In this document: piece after piece, positions 34,207 to 41,636 of the stretch | How the letters are laid out: the number at the start of each line of letters is the position of its first letter | Numbering within the stretch: position 1 is the stretch's first letter | DNA from: an uncultured Centipeda sp. | GTDB taxonomy: Bacteria > Bacillota > Negativicutes > Selenomonadales > Selenomonadaceae | DNA: 41,636 bases | Assembly: GCA_905372865.1 (NCBI GenBank) | Contig: CAJPQT010000022.1 | Location: forward strand, 1-41,636 | Direction: 5' to 3' | Position numbers and translations under genes: made by a program | The notes under the pieces: generated by a model | The model's input: only the letters and a program-made list of their open reading frames with translations | The model's database searches: none | What the model was told of the DNA's origin: nothing

Positions 34207-34602
34207 ATGAAGAAGTTCAACATCACTGTCAACGGCACCGCTTATGAGGTTGAGGTCGAGGAGGTACGCGCAGCGGGCGCTGCTGCTCCGGCAGCTGCAC
34301 CGCGTGCTGCCGCACCGGCACCTGCTGCTGCACCGGCACCGGCAGCTCCCGCAGCACCTGCGGCACCGGCAAAGACGGCGGGCGCAGGCGAGCAGTCCGT
34401 GGACGCTCCGATGCCCGGCAAGATCATCGAGGTCAAAGTCTCGGCCGGCCAGGCAGTCAAGGCCGGCGACACGCTCCTCATCCTCGAGGCGATGAAGATG
34501 CAGAACGAGATCGCTGCGCCTGCAGACGGTACGGTCAAGGCGGTCAACGTCTCCGCCGGACAGTCGGTCAAGGTGCGCGATTCCCTCGTCATCCTCGGCT
34601 AA
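34207..34602 (+). CDS. mmdC: Biotin carrier (gamma) subunit of methylmalonyl-CoA decarboxylase
   Basis: 131 residues. A short N-terminal strand region (KKFNITVNGTAYEVEVEEV), a flexible Ala-Pro linker at ~22-55, then the biotinyl domain with EAMKM at 94-98, where Lys97 would carry biotin. It shuttles CO2 between MmdA and the next partner. TTGGAGGAA precedes ATG. Last gene of the operon, followed by a terminator; the membrane beta subunit that releases CO2 and pumps Na+ is not next to it. Confidence 0.95.
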   Translation: MKKFNITVNGTAYEVEVEEVRAAGAAAPAAAPRAAAPAPAAAPAPAAPAAPAAPAKTAGAGEQSVDAPMPGKIIEVKVSAGQAVKAGDTLLILEAMKMQNEIAAPADGTVKAVNVSAGQSVKVRDSLVILG

Positions 34603-34624
34603 TCTCGACAGAGAGTTGCATTCG

Positions 34625-34653
34625 GGAGCCCCGTGCGGGGCTCCTTTTTATTT
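34625..34653 (+). terminator. Intrinsic terminator of the propionate operon
   Basis: GGAGCCCC (34625-34632), loop GTGC, GGGGCTCC (34637-34644), then TTTTTATTT. A perfect 8-bp GC-rich stem directly after the biotin carrier gene. Confidence 0.95.
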
Positions 34654-34680
34654 GACGCAAATGGTTGAAAACTTTATAAT
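34652..34680 (+). promoter_or_regulatory. Sigma-A promoter of rpn unit 1
   Basis: TTGACG, 17 bases, TATAAT. Transcription would begin near 34687, leaving almost no leader before the ribosome site GGAGG at 34689-34693. The spacer end TGAAAACTT is shared with the promoter at 35976-36004. Confidence 0.88.
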
Positions 34681-34701
34681 AGAGAAATGGAGGCGATTGC
34701 G

Positions 34702-35568
34702 ATGAGTGAGACGGAAATATTCAACCCGATGAACGACGTTGCGTTCAAGTTTATTTTCGGCAAGGAAGAACGCAAACAGATCACCATCGATTTCCTCAAC
34801 ACCGTACTGCATAAATCTCTTGCGCATGAAATCAGAGACATTAGCTTTCGTCAGACAGAGATGATACCCGACAGTGATGATGCCAAACTCTCACGTCTGG
34901 ATATCGCCTGTGAGCTGGATACAGGAGAACTCGTCGACGTCGAAGTGCAGGTCATCAACTATAACAACATGCAGCGTCGGACACTCTTTTATTGGGCACG
35001 ACTGTATCTCCTTTCCCTGACGAGAGGAGAGGGATATAACCTTCTGCGTCCCGCGATTACGATCAACCTTCTCGCATTTGAACTGCTTCCACAGGAAGAA
35101 CCCGTTGCGATGTACAGCATCTACAATATCGAAAATGGGGATCGGCTGAACAACGATATGGAACTGCATTTCATTGAACTACCGAAATATATCAAAGCTC
35201 CGCATAAAACAATTCGCGAATCATCAAAGATGGAACGGTGGCTTGCGTATTTTGCCAACAGATTGACGAGCGAGGAAAAGGAGGAATTGGCGATGAGTGA
35301 ACCTGCCATCAGAGAAGCAATGGAAGCAGAGAAGATATTCATGAGCAACCCGGACGATTACCTCCGTTACGTCAACCGGCAGATGGCACTCATGGACTAT
35401 CGCTCCGGACTGCAAGCCGCTGCAGAAGACGGTGAAAAACATGGTGAGAGCCGCGTGACACGCCTGATGTCCTTACTTCTTGAAGATGGGAAAATAGAAG
35501 ATGCTCGGGAGGCAACCAAAAGCGAAGAGTTTCGAAAAAAGCTCTTTTTGAAGTATGGTATCGAGTGA
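34702..35568 (+). CDS. Rpn-family PD-(D/E)XK nuclease / transposase-like protein, copy 1
   Basis: About 288 residues. NPMNDVAFKFIFG at the start, the nuclease core around Asp67 and Glu81-x-Gln83 (SRLDIACELD, VDVEVQV), RRTLFYWARLY, and ITINLLAFELLP are typical of recombination-promoting nucleases. The C-terminal ~90 residues form a separate helical tail (MSEPAIREAMEAEKIF onward). ATG 34702 is chosen because GGAGG lies eight bases upstream; ATG 34687 coincides with the expected transcript start. An internal start with a strong ribosome site lies at 35293. Described relatives cut DNA and act in defence or recombination; the role here is inferred from family. Confidence 0.85.
   Translation: MSETEIFNPMNDVAFKFIFGKEERKQITIDFLNTVLHKSLAHEIRDISFRQTEMIPDSDDAKLSRLDIACELDTGELVDVEVQVINYNNMQRRTLFYWARLYLLSLTRGEGYNLLRPAITINLLAFELLPQEEPVAMYSIYNIENGDRLNNDMELHFIELPKYIKAPHKTIRESSKMERWLAYFANRLTSEEKEELAMSEPAIREAMEAEKIFMSNPDDYLRYVNRQMALMDYRSGLQAAAEDGEKHGESRVTRLMSLLLEDGKIEDAREATKSEEFRKKLFLKYGIE
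35293..35568 (+). CDS. Internal in-frame small protein (RpnS-like) within rpn copy 1
   Basis: ATG 35293 is preceded by AAGGAGG at 35278-35284 with an eight-base spacer, a stronger site than the one of the full gene. It would yield the last 91 residues, MSEPAIREAMEAEKIF to the stop. For some E. coli rpn genes an internal start of this kind is known to produce a short protein that restrains the full-length nuclease. The near-exact reuse of this site in a free-standing gene at 35599 supports real use. Confidence 0.6.
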   Translation: MSEPAIREAMEAEKIFMSNPDDYLRYVNRQMALMDYRSGLQAAAEDGEKHGESRVTRLMSLLLEDGKIEDAREATKSEEFRKKLFLKYGIE

Positions 35569-35598
35569 GCATGCCTCGAGGAAAAGGAGGAATTAGCG

Positions 35599-35928
35599 AT
35601 GAGTGAACCTGCCATCAGAGATGCAATGGAAGCAGAGAAGATATTCATGAGCAACCCGGACGATTACCTCCGTTACGTCAACCGGCAGATGGCACTCATG
35701 GACTATCGCTCCGGGTTGGAGGCTGCCGCGTTGGAAGGAATAAAACGGGGAATAGATCAAGGACGCCGTGAAGGACGTACTGAGGGCCGACAGCAGGGTA
35801 TCGCACATATAGCGATGAATATGCTGTGTGCCGGAACGCCGATTGCGACAGTGGCGCAGATGGCAGAGCTGCCGGAGGCGGTCATACGGAAGATGGCGGA
35901 GGAACATGGGATTGAGGCTTCGCAGTGA
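35599..35928 (+). CDS. Free-standing RpnS-like protein with a different tail
   Basis: 109 residues. The ribosome site and first ~38 residues duplicate the internal unit of rpn copy 1: bases 35271-35408 and 35577-35714 differ at 2 of 138 positions. The rest is a different tail, RGIDQGRREGRTEGRQQG followed by IAHIAMNMLCAGTPIATV, and this tail instead matches the end of rpn copy 2. It has no nuclease domain. It could be a spare inhibitor, a donor cassette for tail exchange, or the remains of a deleted rpn gene. Its start (AAGGAGG, eight bases) looks fully functional and it lies in the same transcript as copy 1. Confidence 0.7.
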   Translation: MSEPAIRDAMEAEKIFMSNPDDYLRYVNRQMALMDYRSGLEAAALEGIKRGIDQGRREGRTEGRQQGIAHIAMNMLCAGTPIATVAQMAELPEAVIRKMAEEHGIEASQ

Positions 35929-35946
35929 TATGTAATCGAAGATGAT

Positions 35947-35977
35947 AAGCCGCTCGTGATCGGGTGGCTTTTTGTTT
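35947..35977 (+). terminator. Terminator of rpn unit 1
   Basis: AAGCCGCTCG (35947-35956), loop TGAT, CGGGTGGCTT (35961-35970) with two G-T pairs, then TTTGTTT. Nearly the same element ends rpn unit 2. Confidence 0.88.
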
Positions 35978-36004
35978 GACGGAACTTCCTGAAAACTTTA
36001 TAAT
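35976..36004 (+). promoter_or_regulatory. Sigma-A promoter of rpn unit 2
   Basis: TTGACG, 17 bases, TATAAT; the -35 begins in the last bases of the preceding terminator tract. The second half TGAAAACTTTATAAT is identical to the unit 1 promoter. Confidence 0.88.
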
Positions 36005-36042
36005 AAGATCAAAGAGACAAGTGCCATAGAAAGAGGTTTGTT

Positions 36043-36987
36043 ATGAGAACGAGAGATTTTAATGCACTGAATGATCTTTTGTTTAAGTTCCTCTTTGGAC
36101 ATAAAGAAAATAAGGAAATCACGCTCTCGTTTATCAATGCAGTACTTGAACTCGAGGGAGAAAAGGCATTTGTTGATCTGCGTTTTGCGGATCGAGAACT
36201 CGATCCGGAGGAGGAGAATGGAAAGGCATCTGCGCTTGATATCCTGTGTATGACGAATGATGAAACACAGGTCAATATCGAAGTACAAGTGCAGAAGCGG
36301 CAGAACATGGGACAGCGCAGCCTGTACTACTGGGCGAAACTCTATCAGAGCACACTGGGACGGGGCGAGAACTACGAGAATTTGCGGCGGACAGTCGCGA
36401 TCAATTTGCTCGGATATGAATATCTGCCGCTATCTGGATTCCACCATATGTATGGGCTCTATGACGAGACAGGCGTGCACCGGCTGACCGAGGATCTTGA
36501 GATACACTTTTTGGAGCTGCCAAAAGTAACGCGGAAGGATATCCGCAGTATGCGGACACTGGACAAGTGGATGGCTTTTATCAGCAACAAACTCAGTGAT
36601 GAGGAAATGGAGGCGATTGCGATGAGCGAGGCGGCAATTAACACTGCGTGGGACAGGATCGAGGCGTTCATGCGCGATGCGGGACAGCGGCGTAAATATG
36701 AACAGCGTGAGAAGTATGAGCATGACTATGTGAGCGACATGGAGGGATCGTGGAAGGAGGGGCGAGCAGCAGGGGTAGAGCAAGGAATAAAGCAAGGAAT
36801 AAAGCAAGGCATGAAGCAAGGCATGAAGCAAGGTATTCATCAAGGCCGACAGCAGGGGATTGCGCATATCGCCATGAACATGCTTCGTGCGGGAACGCCG
36901 ATTGCGACAGTGGCTCAGATGGCAGAGCTGTCGGAGGCGGTCATACGGAAGATGGCGGAGGAGCATGGGATTGAGGTTTCGCAGTGA
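36043..36987 (+). CDS. Rpn-family PD-(D/E)XK nuclease / transposase-like protein, copy 2
   Basis: 314 residues. NALNDLLFKFLFGHKENKE, Asp66 in ASALDILCM, Glu80-x-Gln82 in VNIEVQV, GQRSLYYWAKLY and AINLLGYEYLP give the nuclease core. The C-terminal part has a hinge made of six 12-base units (36778-36849, KQGI/KQGM repeats), then the tail QQGIAHIAMNMLRAGTPIAT shared with the free-standing gene upstream. AGAAAGAGG precedes ATG. An internal start is at 36622. Only the tail and control signals closely match unit 1; the nuclease cores are diverged, so the copies are not recent duplicates along their whole length. Confidence 0.87.
   Translation: MRTRDFNALNDLLFKFLFGHKENKEITLSFINAVLELEGEKAFVDLRFADRELDPEEENGKASALDILCMTNDETQVNIEVQVQKRQNMGQRSLYYWAKLYQSTLGRGENYENLRRTVAINLLGYEYLPLSGFHHMYGLYDETGVHRLTEDLEIHFLELPKVTRKDIRSMRTLDKWMAFISNKLSDEEMEAIAMSEAAINTAWDRIEAFMRDAGQRRKYEQREKYEHDYVSDMEGSWKEGRAAGVEQGIKQGIKQGMKQGMKQGIHQGRQQGIAHIAMNMLRAGTPIATVAQMAELSEAVIRKMAEEHGIEVSQ
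36622..36987 (+). CDS. Internal in-frame small protein (RpnS-like) within rpn copy 2
   Basis: ATG 36622 has GGAGG at 36609-36613 and an eight-base spacer. The product would be the last 121 residues, MSEAAINTAWDRIEAF onward. The start lies at the same domain boundary as the internal start in copy 1 (both give MSE-x-AI), although the surrounding DNA is not closely related. This parallel is the main argument that it is used. Confidence 0.55.
   Translation: MSEAAINTAWDRIEAFMRDAGQRRKYEQREKYEHDYVSDMEGSWKEGRAAGVEQGIKQGIKQGMKQGMKQGIHQGRQQGIAHIAMNMLRAGTPIATVAQMAELSEAVIRKMAEEHGIEVSQ
36778..36849 (+). repeat. 12-base in-frame tandem repeat in rpn copy 2
   Basis: Six units of the form AAGCAAGGNATN, encoding x-Gln-Gly-x; units 3 and 4 are identical. 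Gain or loss of units would change linker length without changing the frame. Confidence 0.9.
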
Positions 36988-37005
36988 TATGTAATCGAAG
37001 ATGAG

Positions 37006-37035
37006 AAGCCGCTCGGTATCGGGCGGCTTTTTATT
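37006..37035 (+). terminator. Terminator of rpn unit 2
   Basis: AAGCCGCTCG (37006-37015), loop GTAT, CGGGCGGCTT (37020-37029), then TTTATTT. Same element as at 35947-35977, with an identical left arm. Confidence 0.92.
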
Positions 37036-37098
37036 TGTCCCTACACATCTTGTCACGTGTAAAGGATGATGAGGGATTGTTGTATTCCTAAAATCATC

Positions 37099-37127
37099 TT
37101 GACAACAAATGAGGGAAATAGTATATT
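37099..37127 (+). promoter_or_regulatory. Sigma-A promoter of the repeat adhesin
   Basis: TTGACA, 17 bases, TATATT: a perfect -35 and one mismatch in the -10. The transcript would start near 37134, 50 bases before the ATG at 37185, with AAGGAGG at 37171-37177. Confidence 0.88.
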
Positions 37128-37184
37128 TGGGACAATAGGACTACTGGGACTATGGATAGGATATTGGTACAAGGAGGAATTGTT

Positions 37185-40100
37185 ATGTTAAAGGCGTGGA
37201 AAAGCAAACGACAGCTGTCGCTTTTTGTAGCGCTTGCTCTGTCCGCGGGGGGGGGGCACTCTTCTCAGATTTTCAGTACGCATATGCTGCCGATGTGACC
37301 GGCGGGGATGTGACCGTCGATGCGGGGCATCCGGCGCCGTCACCGATTGCGGCCGGCAATGCGCATGATATTCCATCGGCAACGGATAACCGCAATGTGT
37401 CGGGGAATAAACTCACGATCAACATGAATAGTGCTCCTGGTGGCAGTTATTTTGGCGGTTATACACGGGGCGCAGGGGATTCCACACATAACGAGCTCGT
37501 TTATAAAGCGAGTCCGGCTTCTGCTCCGGATAGTTACGTATATGGTGGTTATTCTGCGCAGGGCAATGCAATCAATAACACGGTCACGATATCGGACATG
37601 CCAAATCTTGTATATTCTGTTCAGTACCTTCATCTGATCGGCGGCGCAAGCGGCAACGCAGGTGCTGATGTGCGGACAGGGAATACACTGCGGATCGCGT
37701 CGGCTAATAATGCGGCAAGAGATGTTGCAAACTTTGAGAAGATGGAGTTCGTCCTCAGGTCGGATATTGCTCCCGGGGATACCATGTTTTCTGTATCACC
37801 CTATGGTGGTGGCATTGCAGGGCCACTTGACTGGAATAAGATCACAGTTGAGGGTGGGGCGGCATGGATAGCGGGGAAGACAGGCTCTACGAGGATTAAC
37901 CTCCTCGCGAGTGGCCTCAGTTTCGGGCTGACCAATTATGCCCCCAAAAAGGAAACTGCCGGGGATTATGAATATGGACTGCGTTCTGATGCGACAGGGA
38001 CGGGAACCGTCACCGCTTCAAAGTTCTTTTTTGAAAGCAATCAGTTCCAGAATGCAAATATCAAGTATGACGCAGGTCATCCTCTGCCATCGTCGGGAAT
38101 TATCTACGGCGGCACGTCAACATTGGGCAGTACAACGACCCGGAATAAACTGACCGTGGAAGGACTCGAGCTTGGCGGAGCTACTTATGGCGGCTATACG
38201 CAGGGCTCGGGGGATTCCACGCATAACGAGGTCGTTCTGAAAGCAGAGTCCAATCACTACGGTAGTACAGTATTTGGCGGTTATGCGGCACAGGGAAACG
38301 CAACGAATAATACAGTCACATTAGTAGAAACTATAAATCCCACAATGGGCTATCAATACCTCCACCTGAAGGGCGGTGATAGCAACAAACCGGGAGCTGA
38401 TGTGACAACGGGCAATAAGCTGCGCATCACATCGGCCAATAATACGGCGCATAGTATTTACAACTTTGAGAAGCTGGAGTTCGTCCTCGGGTCGAATATT
38501 TCTTCCGGAGACAGTATGTTTACCATAGGATATGGTCCTGCGGGAGCATATGACTGGCGCAATATCAGTGTCACCGGGCTGCGTGACTGGGCGGGAGAAC
38601 TTGCCTCGCATGGGGTCAACACTCCTACGCTGAATCTATATGCAGGCAATGTTGGCATGACGCTTCACAATTATGCGCCTGCACTCATCGGAACGGTCGG
38701 TGACTATGAATTCGGAAAGAAAGCGAATGTCACGGGAACGGGAACCGTCGTGGTTACGAACATCTCTCTCAACGGCAATCGCTTCCAGAACGCGGGAATC
38801 GGGCAGAACGTGACAACGCCCGGGGCGGCCCCGCGCGATACCTATGCAGGTCTGTCCGTCTATGGCAACACAACGAATCACAACGAACTGAATATCACGG
38901 GCGGCAGCCATACGAATGCCCGTGCAGGATATACGGACGCACAGAACGGTGGCTCGGAAGATAATACACTGAATCTTACGGGTGGCAATGTCACCAACGG
39001 CTATGCCGGTTACACAACGGGCGTGCATCTCCTTGCCAATCCCGAGGATGAGGATCATCCGGAACTGGTCGACACCACGAAGAATGCCGACGCGAAGAAC
39101 AACAAGGTCAACATCAACGGCGGTACGCTGAACGGCGGCGGTAAGCTCTACGGCGGCTATATCGCGACGAATACGGCACTCTCTGCAACTTCGTCGGGAG
39201 ATGCCACGGGCAACACCATCAACATCGAGAACGGAACATTCGGCGGCGGCACCGAGATCTACGGCGGCTATACCGAGGGCACGGGCAAGGCTACGGGCAA
39301 CATCGTCAACATTGGCACGGTTGCCGGCGCATTGACTGCGTCCACGCTCTCGAATGCGATGCTCTATGGCGGCGGATCGAGCGGCTCCGCCAGTGATGTC
39401 GTAACGGACAACAAGCTCAACGTCAACACGAATGCCTCCGTGCGCAACATCAAGAACTTCGGCAAGGTGAGCTTTAACTTTACGAGCACGTTCAATCAGG
39501 CAAATCCCATGCTGAACGTTGTGGGCGGGGCTGCAACGGATTTGAATTGGGCTGGCGTCACCTACACGGGAACAGCGCCGACGGGACGCTCCGTCCTCAT
39601 GCAGAATACGAGCAATATCAACCTCGGGGGGACGTATACGGGGCCAAAACTCGCCTCCTTGACCGATACCCATGAGCGTGTCATCGATACGAACACAGGA
39701 ACGGGCACGGCGACACAGATCTACCTCGATGGATTCCAGTTCAAGAGCGCCAATGTCACCCCGAGCACGGGAAGCGCGACCGAGGATGTCTGGGCAGGGC
39801 GCTCCGTCATCGGCAACACAACGACGGAGAACACGCTCACCATCAACGGAACAACGCACCGCGATGCCTACGGCGGCTGGACAGCGGGCACGGGCACGAC
39901 AAAGGCGGCAAAGTTCAACAGCACGAGCAACACCGTCAACCTCAAAGCGGGTTCCTCCGTGCGCAACATCTACGGCGGTTTTACCTCCGTACAAAGCGGA
40001 AACGCAACGGGCAACAAGGTCAATATCTCCGGCGGCAGTGTCAGCGGCACTGTGCACGGCGGGTATCTTTCCCATGCCTCGGCGACGGGAGATGCCACGG

Positions 40101-41636
40101 GCAACACCGTCACCATCACGGGCGGCACGATGGGCGATGTCTACGGCGGCTTTACGGCAGGAACGGGAGCCACCACGGGCAACACCGTCAACCTCGGCAG
40201 TGCGGCGGATGCCGTCGCGTCGGGCACCACCATCGGAAAGATCTACGGCGGCAGCAAGGCGGCTGCGGCGGACAACACACTCAACGTCTACGACACCGTC
40301 ACGGCGGGCAACATCGCGCACTTTGACAAGGTGAACTTCAAGGCGACGAGCACCCACATCGCGGCGGGGGATACCCTCCTGACGCTCAACGACGGCAACG
40401 CTACAACGCTCGACTGGACGAAACTCCACGTCGACGACCTCGACAACCTGAATTCCAGTGCCACAAGTGACCGTATCCTGACGCTCATGGAGAACAGCAG
40501 CAACATCAGCTTTGGCACAAGCTACAGCAACACGGGAACGCGCGGACGCATCCACACGAGCGACTACGAGGCAGACATCACGACCGACGGCAACAGCGCC
40601 ACAACGACGAAAGTCTACCTCAAGGGCTATCGCTTCCAGAACAATAATGCCAACTATGCGGGCGGCACAGCCACGGATGCATGGGGCGGACGTTCCATCA
40701 TCGGCAATAAGGTACAGAAAAACAAGCTGACGCTCACGGGCGGCAGCGCGACGCTCAATGCGCGCGGCGGCATGGTTGAAAACACCACCGTTCCGGGCAC
40801 CACGGGCGATGCGGCAGAGAACAAACTCATCCTGAACACCGGTGCACAGACCGCGAACGCCTATGGCGCAGAGGTCAAGACCAAGACGGGCAGCGCGACC
40901 AAGAACGAAGTGACCATCAACGCCGGCACCGTGAATGGCACGGTCTATGGTGCAGCACTGACGCATGCCGCAGCAACGGGCAGTGCAACGGACAACACCG
41001 TCACCATCATGGGCGGCACGATGGGCGATGTCTACGGCGGCTGGACGGCAGGCACGGGAGCCACCACGGGCAACACCGTCAACCTCGGCGATGGGACGCA
41101 TACTCTCGCCGCCGGAACGACCATCAACGGTGTCCTCTACGGCGGTAGCCAGACGACCGTGACGGACAATACGCTGAACGTCAAGACCAACGCGACGGCG
41201 GGGAACATTGCACACTTTGACAAAGTCAAGTTCGCGCTCAACAGCACGATCAACGCCGCAAACTCCCTGCTGACGCTCAACAATGGTAGCCAGACCACGG
41301 GGCTCAAATGGGATAAGCTCGAAGTGGATACGTCAAGCCTCACGGGTGCGGGCATCAAGACCTATGAGCCGTACCGGCTGAAACTCATGGACAATACGGC
41401 GGGGATCGCCACCACGGGGTATACGGGCGCAAGGGACAGCTCCACGGATAAACTTGAATACATCATCGACACCGACAGCCATGCAGCGAATGCGACGCGG
41501 TACATCACCCTTGAGGGGTACCAGTTCAAGGACAATACAGCCGCATCGTATGCCGCCTCTGACGGCGCACATACCGAGGCATGGGCGGGCCGCACAAAGG
41601 TCGGCAACAAAGTGGAGAACAACAAGCTGACCGTTA
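37185..41636 (+). CDS. Large repetitive surface adhesin, phase-OFF by a G10 tract; 3' end outside window
   Basis: ATG 37185 begins a signal peptide (MLKAWKSKRQLSLFVALALS). A run of ten G at 37247-37256 then sends the frame to a stop at 37296-37298, giving a 37-residue peptide. With one G more (or two fewer) the frame joins GALFSDFQYAYA, a good cleavage site, then ADVTGGDVTVDAG and an open frame to the window end, about 1,450 residues and unfinished. The body is full of GGxxxGDVYGGxTAGTG and NTVN/NTLN repeats, with larger modules recurring about every 250-300 residues, as in beta-helical autotransporter-type adhesins. No translocator domain is reached. A strong promoter and ribosome site argue against a dead gene; a homopolymer sequencing error is the main alternative. 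Confidence 0.8.
37247..37256 (+). repeat. Poly-G tract (G10) in the adhesin signal peptide
   Basis: Ten G in a row between GC and CAC. The frame before the tract and the frame after it differ by one base, so G8, G11 or G14 would be ON and G9 or G10 OFF. It is the longest mononucleotide G run I see in the window. Confidence 0.9.
40102..41088 (+). repeat. Long-period adhesin repeat (about 891-900 bases)
   Basis: Bases 40102-40197 and 40993-41088 are nearly identical, 891 bases (297 codons) apart, both encoding the GGTMGDVYGG segment. Matching IAHFDKV and AWGGR/AWAGR-type segments recur with similar spacing (about 40305/41199 and 40675/41577), and an earlier relative begins near 39788. These are whole protein modules of roughly 300 residues. 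Confidence 0.75.

Noticed and set aside
36778..36849. CRISPR array or minisatellite
   Set aside because: The 12-base units are directly adjacent, coding and in frame; there are no spacers.
34702..36987. Insertion sequence with terminal inverted repeats
   Set aside because: Rpn proteins are often named transposases, but no terminal inverted repeats or target-site duplications are visible; each gene has its own promoter and terminator.
38636..41215. Long reverse-strand open frame (about 859 codons) opposite the adhesin
   Set aside because: It is the mirror of a low-complexity, codon-biased repeat gene. It has no ribosome site or recognisable domain, while the forward frame gives clear repeats.

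Overview
The window looks like chromosome of a propionate-forming, outer-membrane-bearing member of the Firmicutes, most likely Selenomonas or a close relative in the Negativicutes. The evidence is a mixture of traits. Firmicute traits are a Rex regulator, strong AAGGAGG-type ribosome sites, and a methylmalonyl-CoA mutase/decarboxylase set of the Veillonella type. Diderm traits are an O-antigen-ligase-like protein, a large repetitive surface adhesin with a signal peptide, and a surface-glycan locus. This assignment rests on gene content alone.

Layout. (1) 1-4326: quinone and one-carbon genes, namely the end of a UbiD-type decarboxylase, a UbiA-type prenyltransferase, folD and fhs, tightly packed and partly overlapping. 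(2) 4340-20611: a surface-glycan/modification locus on the same strand. It holds a sulfatase-like protein, an FkbM methyltransferase, a NeuD-type acyltransferase, FabZ-like and FabG-like enzymes, a divergent NeuB, then LuxE-LuxC, an acyl carrier protein, an adenylating ligase, a second LuxE-LuxC, a two-domain glycosyltransferase, a methyltransferase and a DegT-type aminotransferase. Much of 6.4-13.5 kb is visibly AT-richer than the flanks, which suggests import. (3) 20750-26755: valS, folC, an O-antigen-ligase-like membrane protein and rex. (4) 27144-34602: a nearly complete succinate-to-propionate operon, namely CoA-transferase, both mutase subunits, MeaB, epimerase, and decarboxylase subunits MmdA, MmdE and MmdC. 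MmdB and MmdD are not in the window. Stem-loops sit in most of its junctions. (5) 34652-37035: two rpn nuclease units with near-identical promoters and terminators. Both contain a strong internal ribosome site, and a free-standing duplicate of the C-terminal part lies between them. (6) 37099-41636: a promoter and a very large repeat adhesin, interrupted in its signal peptide by a G10 tract that puts the rest out of frame.

How the parts work together. Region 4 turns succinate into propionate, with Rex (an NADH sensor) encoded just upstream. Region 2 appears to build an unusual surface or flagellar modification. Acyl-ACP chemistry (FabZ/FabG/ACP/ligase) can feed LuxE-LuxC, whose known product is an aldehyde. 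The NeuB-family enzyme normally condenses an aldehyde sugar with phosphoenolpyruvate, so an acyl aldehyde as NeuB substrate is a testable idea. Region 6 is best read as a phase-variable adhesin in its OFF state. The three most interesting signals are the duplicated LuxEC/ACP/NeuB pathway, the rpn gene-within-gene array with swapped tails, and the poly-G switch.
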